Shown here: piece by piece, positions 31,926-42,921 of the stretch
How the letters are laid out: each line of letters starts with the position of its first letter
Position numbering within the stretch: position 1 is the stretch's first letter
Source: Corylus avellana
Lineage: Eukaryota > Streptophyta > Magnoliopsida > Fagales > Betulaceae
Length of the DNA: 64,000 bases
Reading direction: 5' to 3'
Assembly: GCF_901000735.1 (NCBI RefSeq)
Contig: NC_081548.1
Span: forward strand, 5,332,001-5,396,000
The notes under the pieces: model-generated
What the model was told of the DNA's origin: nothing
What the model saw: only the letters and a program-made list of their open reading frames with translations
Database searches by the model: none
Position numbers and translations under genes: made by a program

Positions 31926-32254
31926 TAATTACCACTCTCATAACTTTCCCAAGAATTAAAATCCTTAGCTACAATGGATATTAAAATAACCTCATTATCA
32001 AAATAATCTATTTAAATAGCTTTGAAAATTCTGGGACACTACAGTCTCCCTCTCGGCTCTCTCTCTCCCTCTATCGCAGATTCGCAGGCACCACCTGGCA
32101 GTAGCTCCCCCCCACCTGGGCCAGTGTGCCACTCTCTCTCCCTCTCGGCTCTCTCTCTCTCTTTCTCATCTCTGCCAATGGCATTGGTAATTTGGTATAT
32201 TATTAATTTATTATTAATATTACATTATTTTTTCCATTTTTTATCAAGGATTTT
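31926..32254. repeat. CT-rich simple sequence and spacer
   Basis: Short tctctctccctctc tracts lie around 32,045-32,175 (two similar blocks, ccctctcggctctctctctc). No gene is seen. Confidence 0.6.
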
Positions 32255-32510
32255 TTTTTCAACGGGTCGGGTCGTGTGACCTATTTAGACATGGATCGTG
32301 TCTACCCGATATGACCCGGTAATTTTAAACGGGTTAAGTGAGTCGTGTCGGGTTACCCGGATATTTTTCGTGTTATAATCGTGTCAGACCAGCTAACCCG
32401 TTTAGCTAAACGGGTCGTGTTCGTGTCTAGGGTAATTGGGTCGCGGGTCTTAACGGGTCGTAATCGGGTCTACCCCATTACCCGTTTTGCCAGCCCTAAA
32501 TTACAGACAT
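32255..32510 (-). mobile_element. hAT terminal region (GGGTCGTGTCGGG group)
   Basis: The right edge, acccgttttgccagccctaa, is the inverted form of the terminus at 138. Inside are many GGGTCGTGTC and ACCCGTTTAGCTAAACGGGT motifs, including a perfect palindrome near 32,405. No transposase is adjacent. Confidence 0.65.
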
Positions 32511-33480
32511 GTCAAAAAAAAAAAAAATAAAATAAAAATAAAGAAGTTGTTTAATGTTGTGGCTCAGTAACAAAAAGTTTAACGTTGTGGAACTCTTATT
32601 TACACTATTTGACCAGGTAAACTTTTTTTTTTTATTTTTTATTTATTAAAAAAAAAATCATTTTTGCAACCCTTTTCTCTTTCTTGCTTTGTTCTCCATT
32701 CACATCAGCTGTGCATACACCCTAGTCTCTTCCGTTTTCATTTTCCACCACCAGCATGGCTTTCCCAGGCTTCTAGCATGTCATATAATAATAAGGTGGA
32801 ACAAAATTAAAAGCACAAGAGGTTTCTGAAACATCCTTGTTATGCCGAATTTAGTAAATTTGTTCCCACTTAAAACAACTTACTTTTAATTAGAATAATA
32901 GAGTGACTTCATTCATATGCCAAATTTGTGCACTAGCTAAAATGTAATCACACACAAATCAGACATGTTAACATTGACATTATGTACACTGTTAGACACA
33001 TCAATTTTAAACCAAATTGTAAGATAAATACTATTCATTTAATTTGTAATAGAAATGAATAGTATTTAACATGAACAAGCTTTTCACTCAAGGTTATCTT
33101 TAATTGGAAAGTCTGCGGCTAAGAAAATCATTGGGAAGTAGTTTTGACTTTGGCCTTTTATTTTTGAACAAGAAAAGTTCAATGCTCTCATTTTTTTTTT
33201 TAATTATTATTTTTATCTAAAGGTATGGGATAAACTACTATACAAATCAGTAAGGAAACTGTTGATATTAAAGTTAATAATTTCCGTTTAAGTCTCATTT
33301 GGTAAATTTTTTTAAAAACAGTTTTATATTTTCAAAACAAAACACATGATTTTCTAACGAACAATTCGAAACATAAAATATCTTTTGAAATATAAAACGC
33401 TTTTCAAATGTGGGCTCTTCTAAAAATACTTATCATTTTTATATCATATCAAAACACTTTTTTTTTTTTTTTGTTCCCAA
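32511..33480. other. Intergenic, nothing recognised
   Basis: AT-rich spacer with A- and T-runs. No coding domain or repeat terminus is supported. Confidence 0.5.
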
Positions 33481-33590
33481 GTGCCAAGTGGTAGTTTAAT
33501 CGGCTGGGAATCACGCCTTATAAAATGGAGGTCATTAGTTCGAATGCCACCCCTCTCTCTCTTGTACAGACATGTCAAAAAAAAAAAAAA
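33481..33590 (+). repeat. tRNA-derived SINE, best preserved copy
   Basis: The A box is gtggtagtttaatcggctgg, then cacgccttataaaatggagg and a gtcattagttcgaatgcc B box, ending in an A-run. It serves as the reference for the copies at 16,791, 27,952 and 35,089. Confidence 0.75.
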
Positions 33591-33915
33591 AATCATTTAA
33601 TTCTTTGCATAGGCTATAGCTGCTGGCCTGCACTTGCACCAGTGCACCATGATTCCTTCGAATTAAGATTCTCTTCAGTTCATTAAAACTGAATTTTTGT
33701 TCACTTAAAAAGTAAAAAGACAAAAATATCCATATAATATAACTAACTAGATATTATTTAATTCAAATAAAATGAAGAGAATCCTTTTCCGATTCGTTCC
33801 TTGGAAAGGCCCTTGAGAGAAAAAAAGAAAAAAAAGAAAAAAAGAAAATGAATTTCTTTTTTAAAGGGTTTTAGGGTGGTCGAGTGGTGTGGTGAGTGAA
33901 AGCACGAAAGAAAGA

Positions 33916-35091
33916 ATGGGAGAAAGAGTGAAGTGGTTGGATCTTCCGACGGAACTATTGCCGATGATCGGCAGAAGCATAGACACCCGAATCGACGTTC
34001 TCCGATTCCGCAGCGTCTGTAGCTCGTGGCGTTCCTCTATCCCTCCCTTTCCCGCCAACTCTCCTCGCTTTCCTCTCAAATTCCCCAACCCCGAGGCGGC
34101 AATCTTGAATGAGCCTTCGCAATGGCCGCCACGACCTGCTTTTCTCTTCCAAACTACTCTCTATTACATTCAAATACTCAATCCTTCAACTTCTTCTTCT
34201 TCTTCTTCTTCTTCTTCTACTTTGTCTAACAAGGGCTGGTTGATGAAGGTTGACGAGTCAAGTTCAGGCAAGCTGGTTCTTGTAAACCCAGTACTCAACC
34301 GCCGCATCAGGTACCGAATTACTAGACCCAAGACCTTGAATTTATTGAACTTTCGTGTCGTTGAATATGGTAAAGCCTATACGCTTCAATTCCAACTTCC
34401 CATAAATAAAAGAAGATATTTCCCTTATCCTTTTGTGAAAAAATTGGTGGTGTTTCCGAATTCAGCATGGACAAATGCAGACGAGTGTTCAATTTTCATG
34501 ATCTTTGTCGACGGAAAATTGGGTTTTGCAAAACCTGGGGATGAAAAGTGGACCCTTGTAGGTGAAAGCTCTAATTATGATGATGTTATTGTTTACAAAG
34601 GCCAATTCTATGTCGTTGATAAGGTGGGAATAGTTTGGTGGATCGAATGTTCATCCTTGAAATTGGTACAGTTTTCGCCTACTCTGTGGGGGCTGGGTAG
34701 CCAGAAGCATTTGGTGGAGTCGTGTGGAGCTCTTTATGTTGTTGATAAATACAATGACATTGATGATGATAAAAAGGTAGTTGGTTTTAAAGTGTATAAG
34801 CTGGATGAAGAATTGGGTCAATGGGTTTTGGTGAAAAGCTTGGGCGACCAAGTGTTTGTTTTGGGTGCCGATTGTTCTTTCTCTGTTCCGGCTCAAGAAT
34901 TTTCTGGATATAAAGGGGATTCCATTCTCTTCATTGATAGTGGAGATGTAACACTAGTACTAGTGTTCAGTCTAAAGGATCACAGCATTCATGAGTTAGA
35001 TTCCTGTAATCATTTTCAACGGTTCTGGCCTCCCGAACAAACTGGCCTCCCCCAAGCTAATGGATGGGTGTATCAATGTTTGTATACATGA
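33916..35091 (+). CDS. F-box/DUF295 protein, SKIP23-like (copy 2, intact)
   Basis: This is a single-exon gene of 391 residues and the closest intact relative of the copy at 26,806. The F-box is at residues about 6-45 (WLDLPTELLPMIGRSIDTRI, CSSWRSSIPPFP). A serine run encoded by TTC repeats lies near residue 100 (SSSSSSSSSST, longer than in copy 1). The DUF295 part has LGFAKPGDEKWTLVGESSNY, GIVWWIECSSLKLVQFSP and FWPPEQTGLPQ. The shared MGERVKW start is used, and an in-frame ATG 27 bp upstream also exists. The stop is TGA one codon before the TAG position of copy 1, again inside a SINE. The role as an SCF adaptor follows from the family. The substrate is unknown. Confidence 0.92.
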   Translation: MGERVKWLDLPTELLPMIGRSIDTRIDVLRFRSVCSSWRSSIPPFPANSPRFPLKFPNPEAAILNEPSQWPPRPAFLFQTTLYYIQILNPSTSSSSSSSSSTLSNKGWLMKVDESSSGKLVLVNPVLNRRIRYRITRPKTLNLLNFRVVEYGKAYTLQFQLPINKRRYFPYPFVKKLVVFPNSAWTNADECSIFMIFVDGKLGFAKPGDEKWTLVGESSNYDDVIVYKGQFYVVDKVGIVWWIECSSLKLVQFSPTLWGLGSQKHLVESCGALYVVDKYNDIDDDKKVVGFKVYKLDEELGQWVLVKSLGDQVFVLGADCSFSVPAQEFSGYKGDSILFIDSGDVTLVLVFSLKDHSIHELDSCNHFQRFWPPEQTGLPQANGWVYQCLYT

Positions 35092-35186
35092 TAGCTAAAT
35101 CGACTAGAAACCACACCTCGTGAAGTGGAGACCACTAGTTCATATCTATCCTTCCGCATTAGGACAAAAAATTTACTCATATATAA
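35089..35186 (+). repeat. tRNA-derived SINE overlapping the F-box stop codon (duplicate)
   Basis: It reads tgatagctaaatcgactaga, then gtgaagtggagaccactagt, homologous to the SINE at 27,952. It arrived with the gene by segmental duplication and was not a separate insertion. Confidence 0.7.
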
Positions 35187-36385
35187 ATAATCTGTGTTGA
35201 TTTGACTGTGATAGTGTTCTGAACTTTTTTCCCCTAGGGATAGAATTTCCTTATGTTTGTTTGGGATGGTATTTCCTGAATTCATCAATCTTCTTGTGTT
35301 TTATCGGCGTGTTTACTTTGTTATGATATGCCCTTATCTCTTTCTCTCTTTTTTTTGTAACACATTGTTTTGATGATTGCTACTTATTCACAAAACAATC
35401 CATGATGGTGGTTAGTATGATTATAGTTTCAAAGTTCAATTATCCATGTAGAAGGTCCAACTTGGATTGGCTAGTATCTTGTAGAAGGTCCAAGTTATTT
35501 ACTGATTGAACAAAGTTTTGTTCCAAATTGATCCTCCAACCTATTTTATTAAACTTACATGTATCCAAAATGCATGTGAGATATATATGTCCAAAATGCA
35601 TGCATATTAGCATAATAGAGTAGGTTGTAGAAAATTCATCTGACCCAATTCCTAGGAAAAATTTGTCTTTACTGAGTTGGGTAGAAATGTTTAACGCATT
35701 TTGAATGCCATCTACACAAAGTAATTAAAGTAGATAAGCAAGCCCTTAATTTCGAGTCACAAAAGTCCTTGAATATTGGGGATCTTTATCCCTTGTGACA
35801 ACATTCCTTTATGTAAAAAGTTTAAATGGATGGAAAACATGGAACCCTTCGGGTTTATACGACTCTGGACTATCATACTTGTGAATTCTACACAACATAA
35901 GAAAGAAGTATCCCCTGTTTTGCTTCTATTTTCGGTAAGCTTGAAGTTCTTGTTTTGTCATTGAAATATTGTATATGCACTATTGTTTAAGAAGAGATGA
36001 CTTTATGTCATTACCTAAATTAAGATTATGAATATTTTAGAGGTTGAGTAAGGCTTGTGTCCTCTGTCTTGTGTGCATTGGATGCAAGCCAAGGGTGCCA
36101 TGTTTGTAATTGAGGATGCGTGGCATCGGCTTGCATCTTGTGCACGTTGCACTCCCGGTTTGTGTCGTGTGTACATGATGGTGATGTATGTGTAAGAAGA
36201 ATGAGGAGTCTATTGATCATCTTCTTCTTTATTTTTTATTTTTTGATAAATAATTAATTTCATTGATACGTGCATAGGGGCGTAACCCTTATACACATGA
36301 TGTATATATAGAGAGTTTCCTTTACACGCTAAAAGAAGAACAAAAATTCACAAATTTAATGAAGTTAGAATATTGGGAAATATTA

Positions 36386-36863
36386 TTTTCATAATTTAGT
36401 TTTTTCCAGAAGCTTCAACACCATTATAACCTTATCATTATTTCAACAACAATTATAATATCTTTTTCAATCAAACAGGAGATTTGAGATTGAATCTTGC
36501 CCACAACGAATCAAGAATAAGGAGGCAAGGATTATAAGGACTTCAATGAACCAAAATTTCTTTTAGGTGATTAATGCTATAATAAAATATTGTAATAAAA
36601 TTCTTTTAATTTTTTATGCCTGCAGTTTGAATGCTCGGTATATGGTCAGAAAAAGAAAAAAAAAAAAGAAAAAGAATGCTAAGTATATATTCAATTTTCG
36701 CTATTCTCTAGGGAAAGACTTGAAAATAAAGAGAACCCTTTATTGAAGCACAGATACATTGATATAATACACAGTAATACACACAAGATAACTCACCAAA
36801 ACACACACAAATCTGATTTATTTTTTGAGAGAAATGCACATACACTAAGACAAGCACCATTGC
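36386..36863. other. 3' flank of DUF247 copy 1
   Basis: No gene here. The sequence is mirrored at 54,381-54,850 beyond the other DUF247 gene. It contains A-rich tracts and caataaaggg-like polyadenylation context on the minus strand near 36,740. Confidence 0.6.
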
Positions 36864-38132
36864 TTAACTGGGGGTGCATCCATAGTAAGTTAAGATAGAA
36901 CAAAGCGTTTGTAACAAGCTAAAAAGTAGAATCAGCATGGCAGCTATAACAGACAAGCTCGTCCATGGATTGTTAAAATAATCGCGCTTCAAAATTGCTC
37001 GCCATCTGTTCCGACTGCACCTATAATATGCATTAACTTCACGGTAGAGGTCGGTGTAAAGGAAACCATAGTCATAAGCATCATTATAAACCCAATTGCC
37101 CAAACTTACTATATCGTGAGAGCTCAAAGAGATTTTTAGAATTTTTCGCTGTACGAGAAAATCTACATCTTTGCTAGTGTTAACAAGGTCCTTCAAGACC
37201 TTACCATAAGAGCTCAATTTATGGACTTTGCTTGGATAACAATGTTCAAATGCGACGAGGTTTTTGAAGATTGATAGTGTGATCTCAGAAACTTGTATCA
37301 GTGGGAGTGTCATCACTCCATCTTTGAAAGTGATATTGAGCGATTTCATCTCTTGTCGAGTTTCGAATCTGACTCCAGCTTGCACAAGCTCTGTCACAGA
37401 CGGAATGGGATCCACTTTTGAGAATGACATGTGATTAGCCTGTGTTACTTGATATGTTTCAGCATAAGAGTTAAAGAGGCAGTCGAGTAAATGCTTGTAT
37501 TGGATTTGGCGGTCATCACGAGTGCGTAGGACATATAGGGGAAACGAATTGAGAAGATTGAGTAGCGACCTTCCTTCAGCATTTGACTTGGTCAGCTTGA
37601 ATAAACAGTCAAGCACTGGCCAAGGAAGTTGATTCTCAAGCAGAAACAAGTCGTGTGTTATTTCCCAAGCCATCCATGACGTATTGAACACTGGATCATC
37701 CTTGTCTCGTCGCACTTCCTCCGGAACTGAAGCTTTACGGAAGAATTCAATGATAAAACAACCATCAACCACCATCATTTCTATGAATTGCTCTTCAGTA
37801 AAATTAATTTCTCCTGCATAACATCCACGACATTCTTGCTCAATACTACCAATAGCTTCTATAAAGCACTCCAAAGTAGTTTCTTTAGTTGGTGCTCGAT
37901 TGAGGAGGCAATGCAGATACCATAACTTAATTTTTTCCATTGCTTGAAGCTTCTGCTTTCCATGGTGAAATGGGCCAATTGAAACTATTTCTGGCTCATA
38001 ACACACTATTTTACTGCGTAGTCTATCCGGAACTCTATGTATGGAACATTTAGATGGTATTGGAGACTTTTGGCAAAGCTTTCCTTGAATCAAAGATGTT
38101 AGATTGCTTTCACTCAATTCTGTTATTTTCAT
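36864..38132 (-). CDS. DUF247 (UPF0481) protein, copy 1, intact
   Basis: A single exon of 422 residues, the usual length for the family, starting MKITELSESNL at 38,132. The DUF247 domain runs from about residue 28 to 410: IHRVPDRLR, then YEPEIVSIGPFHHGKQKLQA, MMVVDGCFIIEFF, DLFLLENQLPWPVL and a late GNWVYNDAYD. A hydrophobic helix near the C-terminus (SLSVIAAMLILLFSLLQTLC, about 393-415) predicts a membrane anchor. The biochemical function of DUF247 is poorly known, although DUF247 genes are the male determinants at the grass self-incompatibility loci. It differs from the copy at 53,112 by about 28 residues by eye, with no stop or shift in either. It lies head-to-head with the F-box gene at 40,140. 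Confidence 0.92.
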   Translation of the reverse strand: MKITELSESNLTSLIQGKLCQKSPIPSKCSIHRVPDRLRSKIVCYEPEIVSIGPFHHGKQKLQAMEKIKLWYLHCLLNRAPTKETTLECFIEAIGSIEQECRGCYAGEINFTEEQFIEMMVVDGCFIIEFFRKASVPEEVRRDKDDPVFNTSWMAWEITHDLFLLENQLPWPVLDCLFKLTKSNAEGRSLLNLLNSFPLYVLRTRDDRQIQYKHLLDCLFNSYAETYQVTQANHMSFSKVDPIPSVTELVQAGVRFETRQEMKSLNITFKDGVMTLPLIQVSEITLSIFKNLVAFEHCYPSKVHKLSSYGKVLKDLVNTSKDVDFLVQRKILKISLSSHDIVSLGNWVYNDAYDYGFLYTDLYREVNAYYRCSRNRWRAILKRDYFNNPWTSLSVIAAMLILLFSLLQTLCSILTYYGCTPS

Positions 38133-38317
38133 GGATGTTCACCGTTGTTCTCTGTTTTCTTTCTTCTTGCCAATTCCAAATAATATGTAGGAGATCTGCT
38201 TTAATAATTAAAAAGAAAAAAAAAAAAACATAAAATTACTTAAAACCATGGTTTTAAGTATTGAATTGGGCATTCTATAAAAAAAAAAAAAAAAAACATA
38301 AAATTAATTGAATTGGG

Positions 38318-38354
<37 letters not shown>

Positions 38355-38837
38355 CAGAACTATTAATAGACCAAGGGGTGCCATGGCCTCCCTAATTTTC
38401 AAATCTTCCTTTTTTATTATTATTTTTTATTTTTAATATATATAAAAAGTTGAGTATATATATGTATTTTTTAAAAAATACACCAGACTTGGCCTCTATC
38501 AAAAATAAGCTTGACCCCTCGTTAATACTTTGGCACTGGCCACTAGATAAGAAATCTTGGTTCCGTCCATATATATATATATATATAGAATGCCCAATTC
38601 AATTAATTTTAAATATATAACCTGCATGATCATTTATATAACCTAATTCCATTTCTTTTATACACATCAAACTTAACACCTGCTATAAATAAACAGATGA
38701 ACATAGAAAGAAAACAGTTCATTTAATATCTATTATTAGCAGGAAACAACAAAACACAAGAGATTGTCTAAAAGCAGACCTGGTTAAGACAAACGGCCTT
38801 CGCTGAGGAAGCTTTCAAAGAAGATATAAATATATGA
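38133..38837. other. Upstream region of DUF247 copy 1 with (TA)n tracts
   Basis: Non-coding. Two TA microsatellites (38,325-38,350 and 38,569-38,587) bracket a gccaaggggtgccatggcct-containing segment and an inverted gaatgcccaattcaattaat repeat. The pattern is mirrored at 52,437-53,111, so it predates the inversion. It is probably a small insertion plus promoter DNA. Confidence 0.55.
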
Positions 38838-38969
38838 TCATTTCTTCGAGGCCTCTGAACTTTCAAGACAATTTAAAGACAAAAGAGCTAATGCTTGAAG
38901 CATGATTCCTCTCAATACTTTTAAGGTATATTGCCGTGGATCTTGATCCACACACCTCAGCTTATCCAA
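38838..38969 (-). CDS. Conserved small ORF exon, function unknown (left arm copy)
   Basis: After a good acceptor (ttttgtgcag) the minus strand encodes LDKLRCVDQDPRQYTLKVLR and then GIMLQALALLSLNCLESSEA, followed by SKK and a stop. The other arm has the same 43 residues with three changes and the same stop. An upstream exon-like MLCRLSFSLQKKTKEWGRLQ lies about 70 bp away (near 39,110), with a gagagta donor, but joining the two does not keep the frame, so the model is unresolved. It could be the last exon of a small gene, or a pseudogene. I do not recognise the family. Confidence 0.4.
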   Translation of the reverse strand: MDKLRCVDQDPRQYTLKVLRGIMLQALALLSLNCLESSEASKK

Positions 38970-39210
38970 CTGCACAAAACCAATCAGAAATTGGCAAAAA
39001 CCATTAACCATGTGGAACAGAGTAAAAAGCAAAAGAAAAAAAGGTACTCTCCTGCAGCCTCCCCCACTCCTTGGTCTTCTTTTGGAGGGAAAATGAGAGC
39101 CTACATAACATGGCTTTTGCTTTTTCCTCGCTTTCTTTCACTTCTTTGATTATTCTTTTTTTTTTTTTTTTTTGTGGGGAAAGTAAAGAATTTAGCTGAG
39201 ATTCCTCCAT

Positions 39211-40139
39211 ATTTTCTAAAATATGAAATCCTTAGATTTTAAAATTTGAACGGTTAGATGTAATATATGGTTTTTTTTTTTTTTATTTTTTTTATAATTT
39301 TTTTTTTTTACTTTTTACTTTTTAATTTATTTATTTATTTTTGAAATTGAGGGTAGAGAGTTATACATTGCCTATTCTTACCCCTAAAATGGTTAACCAT
39401 CCCGTTTTAGATGGTTAACAATTTTTTAGAACAGCTTACAAAAGCAAATGGTTAGCACTTGGTGGTTATTGGGCGATTAATCTTGCGTTCGTATACCTTA
39501 GAGCACTAGCAGTAGATACCTTATAGCTCATTCCCTTCTTTATGTTTAGGGAAAAAAAAAAAAAAAACCATAAAAACACAACCACATGGGAATGGATTGA
39601 GATTCCCCCAATTACTCAAAATTAGAGGATCTCATGTTACGAAATCCTGATCCGTCATTTTAAATCTAATGATATATAAAATCATTTAAACTTCGGTAAA
39701 ACAAAAAATAGCTTAAAATCAAAATTTTCAAAATCCCCATATTTAACATACACTAAGGGGTAGTTACAGTATTTTCTAATGCATTGTGTTAGGAAACACG
39801 GTAACTACCCAATGTTTTATTAAATTATAAACAAATTATTCTCTCTTCTCTCCTTTACACGTTCCAAAGAAAATAGTAAAATGATAAAAAAAAGCAAGAG
39901 AAAAAAAAAATAAAGATAAGAAGAAAAAAGAGTATTTAATTAATATAAGAAAAAATAATGGAATGTAAAGTGCTTTTTTTTTTTTTTTTTAAGGAAATAA
40001 AAAGTAGTTTTATTCGTTGATTCCTTTCTTCCAACACCCTTGAAAAAAAAAACAAGAAAAAAAAGAAAATGGAATTTCTTTTTTAAAGTAAGTAGTTGGT
40101 CGGTGGTCGAGTACTGTGATGAGTGGAAGCAAGAAAAAA
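39211..40139. other. Intergenic between the small ORF and F-box copy 3
   Basis: AT-rich. A gtagttacagtattttctaa / ttaggaaacacggtaactac inverted pair lies at about 39,760-39,810. The region is mirrored at 51,480-52,130. It probably includes the F-box promoter. No gene is seen. Confidence 0.55.
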
Positions 40140-40459
40140 ATGGGAGAAAGAGTGAAGTGGTCGGATCTTCCGACGGACCTATTGACGATGATCGGCAGGA
40201 GCCTCGACACCCGCATCGATGTTCTCCGATTTCGCAGCGTCTGTAGCCCGTGGCGTTCCTCTATCCCGCCCTTTCACCCCAACTCTCCTCGCTTTCCTCT
40301 CAAATTCCCCAACCCCAACCCCGACGCTGAAACCTTGACTGAGTTTCCGCCAGCTTTTCTCTTCCAAACTACTCTCTATTACATTCAAACGCTCAATCCG
40401 TCAAGTTCTTCTTCTACTTTGTCTAACAAGGGCTGGTTGATGAAGGTCGACGAGTCAAG

Positions 40460-40559
40460 NNNNNNNNNNNNNNNNNNNNNNNNNNNNNNNNNNNNNNNNN
40501 NNNNNNNNNNNNNNNNNNNNNNNNNNNNNNNNNNNNNNNNNNNNNNNNNNNNNNNNNNN
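40460..40559. other. Assembly gap (100 N)
   Basis: This gap hides the middle of F-box copy 3 and most of the inserted Gypsy element, so the true missing length is likely several kilobases. Confidence 0.99.
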
Positions 40560-41349
40560 AGGTTCTTTCCTTCTCCAAGGGCCATGGGCCAAACAACCAC
40601 ACAGGCGAAAAACATCCTCCAGCCATTGGGGACCAATTGGTGGGGAGCCACATTCAGGCGACCGAGAAGCTCACGAACGACTATAGGGAAATGAAGCTTG
40701 AGGCCTGCACGAAACATTTCTTCATAAAGGCAGACCTTGTGGCTCCCAGCGCCCATGATTCAGTGCTCGTCAGTCGAAGTTTCAAAACAGAGTTTCACCA
40801 TGTTTGGGATATAACAGTCCAACCTGATTCAGTGCTCGTCAATCGAAGTCAGATCTGGCTTCCACAAGGCTGGTAAGTTTTTCCCAAACCACCATCAGAC
40901 CCTAATCCTTTTCCTTGAGACATAGTCAAAAGAAAGAGCAGAGCAGAAAAGAACAAATGTTGCAAAGGCGTGATGCGAATAAGAAAGAAACAAGAAAGGA
41001 GAAAGATTTTATAAAGTAAAGATAAGAACAAGAAATACCAAAGGATTCTCCGAGACATGAGTGCCATAATTGCGGCTAAAAAGGCGCCTCTGTAAATTCC
41101 GCATGACATCTGACAGCCGGCCAATGAAAAGACATCTATCCTAGCACTGACACTTAGGGCAACCGATGCGCCCTCGGTCATGTCAATTGTCTCGGCAAAA
41201 TTTGGCTTTAGGTTTCCCGCCAAAATTCAAAATTCAAATTTTCCGCCTCAAAGGTCTCGGATTTTTTACTCAAGTATAAATTTAGAACGCTGATCCATCG
41301 ATGAACAAAAATTTCCATAATCTTTCAGATCAAAAAATTTGGGGGTAAC

Positions 41350-42921
41350 TGTTGGGCCATGGATCAGCTCTTAAAGCCCAACGGGTCCCAAACCCAACCT
41401 AAGCTAAACGGAATACCCGACAAGGCCTCGGACAAGCGTTCCCCGAGGAGTCTTCGTAGACCGAGGAGGTCTCGGATAAGAATCTGAGACCTCCCCTCAG
41501 TTGATATCAGATGCTGAATCTGAGACGCAACTCGTTGAAAGCAAACAGTCAAGAGCCAAGGGTGAAACCGTCATTGTACAACTAAAGATATACAAATATT
41601 CAAACTAGTCCCAATGATCATTATCCTACTAACAATCCCTACACAAGCAGGATAAGCTGTTATTCAAATTCAAAAGGCTGTTTAACTCAAACAAAAACCT
41701 TATTACTTTGTCCCAAGATTCCTACCCTTATCAAATAACTGCGAAACAGATATTTAGGGATGGGAATTCTGAGACGTGCCGGAAACAAATTCCACTCCAT
41801 GCCTATAAATACAAGTCCCGATTTCCATCAAAAGTAAGTGCAATCTTAGCTCTGAAAACTTTGTGTTAGTTATTGTGTTGGCTTAATTCAGTTCCAAAAT
41901 GCAGAGGCTACTGTTCACAGACTCAAACACTGATATAGAATGCTCAGAATCCAATCTCGACCGTTCATAATGTAGATTCATGTGTTATGAACGTTCCTGC
42001 AAAATTTCAGCTCAATCGGACCACAAACGCCCATCGATCGGAGCTGTTGATCAAGACTGGACAGGCTGGGTCCTGACCGCAATTCCCCGGGTCAGGACCG
42101 CAATTCCAGAAACTAAAATTTTACTCCGTAAAGCCGTGTCCGGACAGCCCTTTAACATGTCCGGACCCCCCCGTAAGTTTTAGGCCCAAAAACATGATTT
42201 TAAGTGGGTTAGGTTTAGGGTTTTGTCGGGGGTATATATACATCATTATAGAAGAGAGAGGTACGAATTTTTCGCCCCCAGAGAGTTCGTCGGAGGCTGT
42301 GCTAAGAGAGATCATATGTTGTGAGCGTTAATTGAATCTCTTAGAGTTTTAGTTATTCCTTTGATAAATCTACGGTTGAGAAGTCTATCGGAAGGGTCCG
42401 GTAAAAGAGAATCACGTTGAAGAAGATTGTGAGTAAGGAGACGAGTTGTAGGCTTGTCGATCTTACAGAGCCAAGGTCTTGCAAAGGGTTGTAAGTGTTC
42501 CTAGTGTCTGTAATCTCTGGATAATCTTTTGATAATGATTTCCTGGGTTTGGCTGCCCCGGAGAGGTTTTACTTTTAGATCGGTTTCTAAAAGGTTTCCT
42601 CTTCGTAACCAAAATATTTGTGTCTGCCTCTTTATTGCTTTATATATTTTGGGTGATTGAATTGTTTATTGCTTCACAATATTAATTCCGCATAAATTGT
42701 GATAAACAAGTTTTTGGAGTCGGCATAGTATTTTTCACTTTGGTTGCTTAAATATTATTTCCTCACTTTCTAACATAGGCATAGGAGCTCCCCTGCCAGG
42801 ACACCACCGGGGGCTCTAATCCAGTTTGTTCTTGTCTGTGTGTAACCTGAAGCATCCACGTAGTTGTCAGCCCCTCCTTAAGGCGTTCCACTTCACCATC
42901 TCGAAAAACTGTGTATCAACA
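41350..42921 (+). repeat. 3' LTR of Gypsy element A, containing a nested solo LTR
   Basis: It begins tgttgggccatgg and ends gtgtatcaaca. A TATA-like tataaatacaagtcc lies near 41,800. Without the 879 bp added by the nested insertion (874 bp plus the 5-bp duplication) its length is 693 bp, the same as the LTR at 50,151-50,843. A second good match is the ggacaccaccgggggctcta segment near the 3' end. Confidence 0.88.
41864..42737 (+). mobile_element. Nested solo LTR, 874 bp, with 5-bp target duplication
   Basis: It begins tgttagttattgtg and ends tagtatttttca (TG...CA) and is flanked by ctttg on both sides (41,859-41,863 and 42,738-42,742). The empty site is preserved in the sister LTR at 50,151-50,843 (aaaactttggttgctt when read on the minus strand). 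A TATA-like gtatatatac lies near 42,230. No internal region is present, so it arose by LTR-LTR recombination. The superfamily is unknown. Confidence 0.85.

Larger units (their letters stand above)
33850..36385. repeat. Direct segmental duplication, copy 2
   Basis: This matches 26,745-29,128 in order and orientation: F-box gene, SINE at the stop codon, 3' flank and LINE fragments. It has small indels (for example an extra aaacttacatgtatccaaaa segment near 35,560 that is absent from copy 1). No gene lies in the flank 35,187-36,385. Confidence 0.8.
40560..42921 (+). mobile_element. Ty3/Gypsy element A (Tat lineage): 3' internal end and 3' LTR
   Basis: The 3' part of a plus-strand element inserted in F-box copy 3. 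The internal end holds the start of an antisense gene: minus-strand MSQGKGLGSDGGLGKTYQPC near 40,922, then VCLYEEMFRAGLKLHFPIVV and NGWRMFFACVVVWPMALGEG at 40,560-40,745. This resembles the 'putative gypsy-type transposon' domain common in plants. A purine-rich ttgggggtaac precedes the LTR at 41,350. The 5' LTR and pol must lie in the gap at 40,460. Confidence 0.8.

Noticed and set aside
31597..31959. Extension of the ORF1-like frame beyond the gap
   Set aside because: The frame after the gap is minisatellite. The 100 N make the join meaningless.
33481..33590. tRNA gene
   Set aside because: The A- and B-box-like motifs have no acceptor-stem pairing and are followed by a poly(A) tail, so it is a SINE. 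The same applies at 16,791, 27,952 and 35,089.
40560..40876. Plus-strand continuation of F-box copy 3 after the gap
   Set aside because: The frame RFFPSPRAMGQ... has no F-box or DUF295 similarity. The minus strand encodes the Gypsy antisense-gene domain.
42826..42921. N-terminal extension of the F-box second half
   Set aside because: The first 30 or so codons are LTR sequence. The gene part begins only at 42,922.
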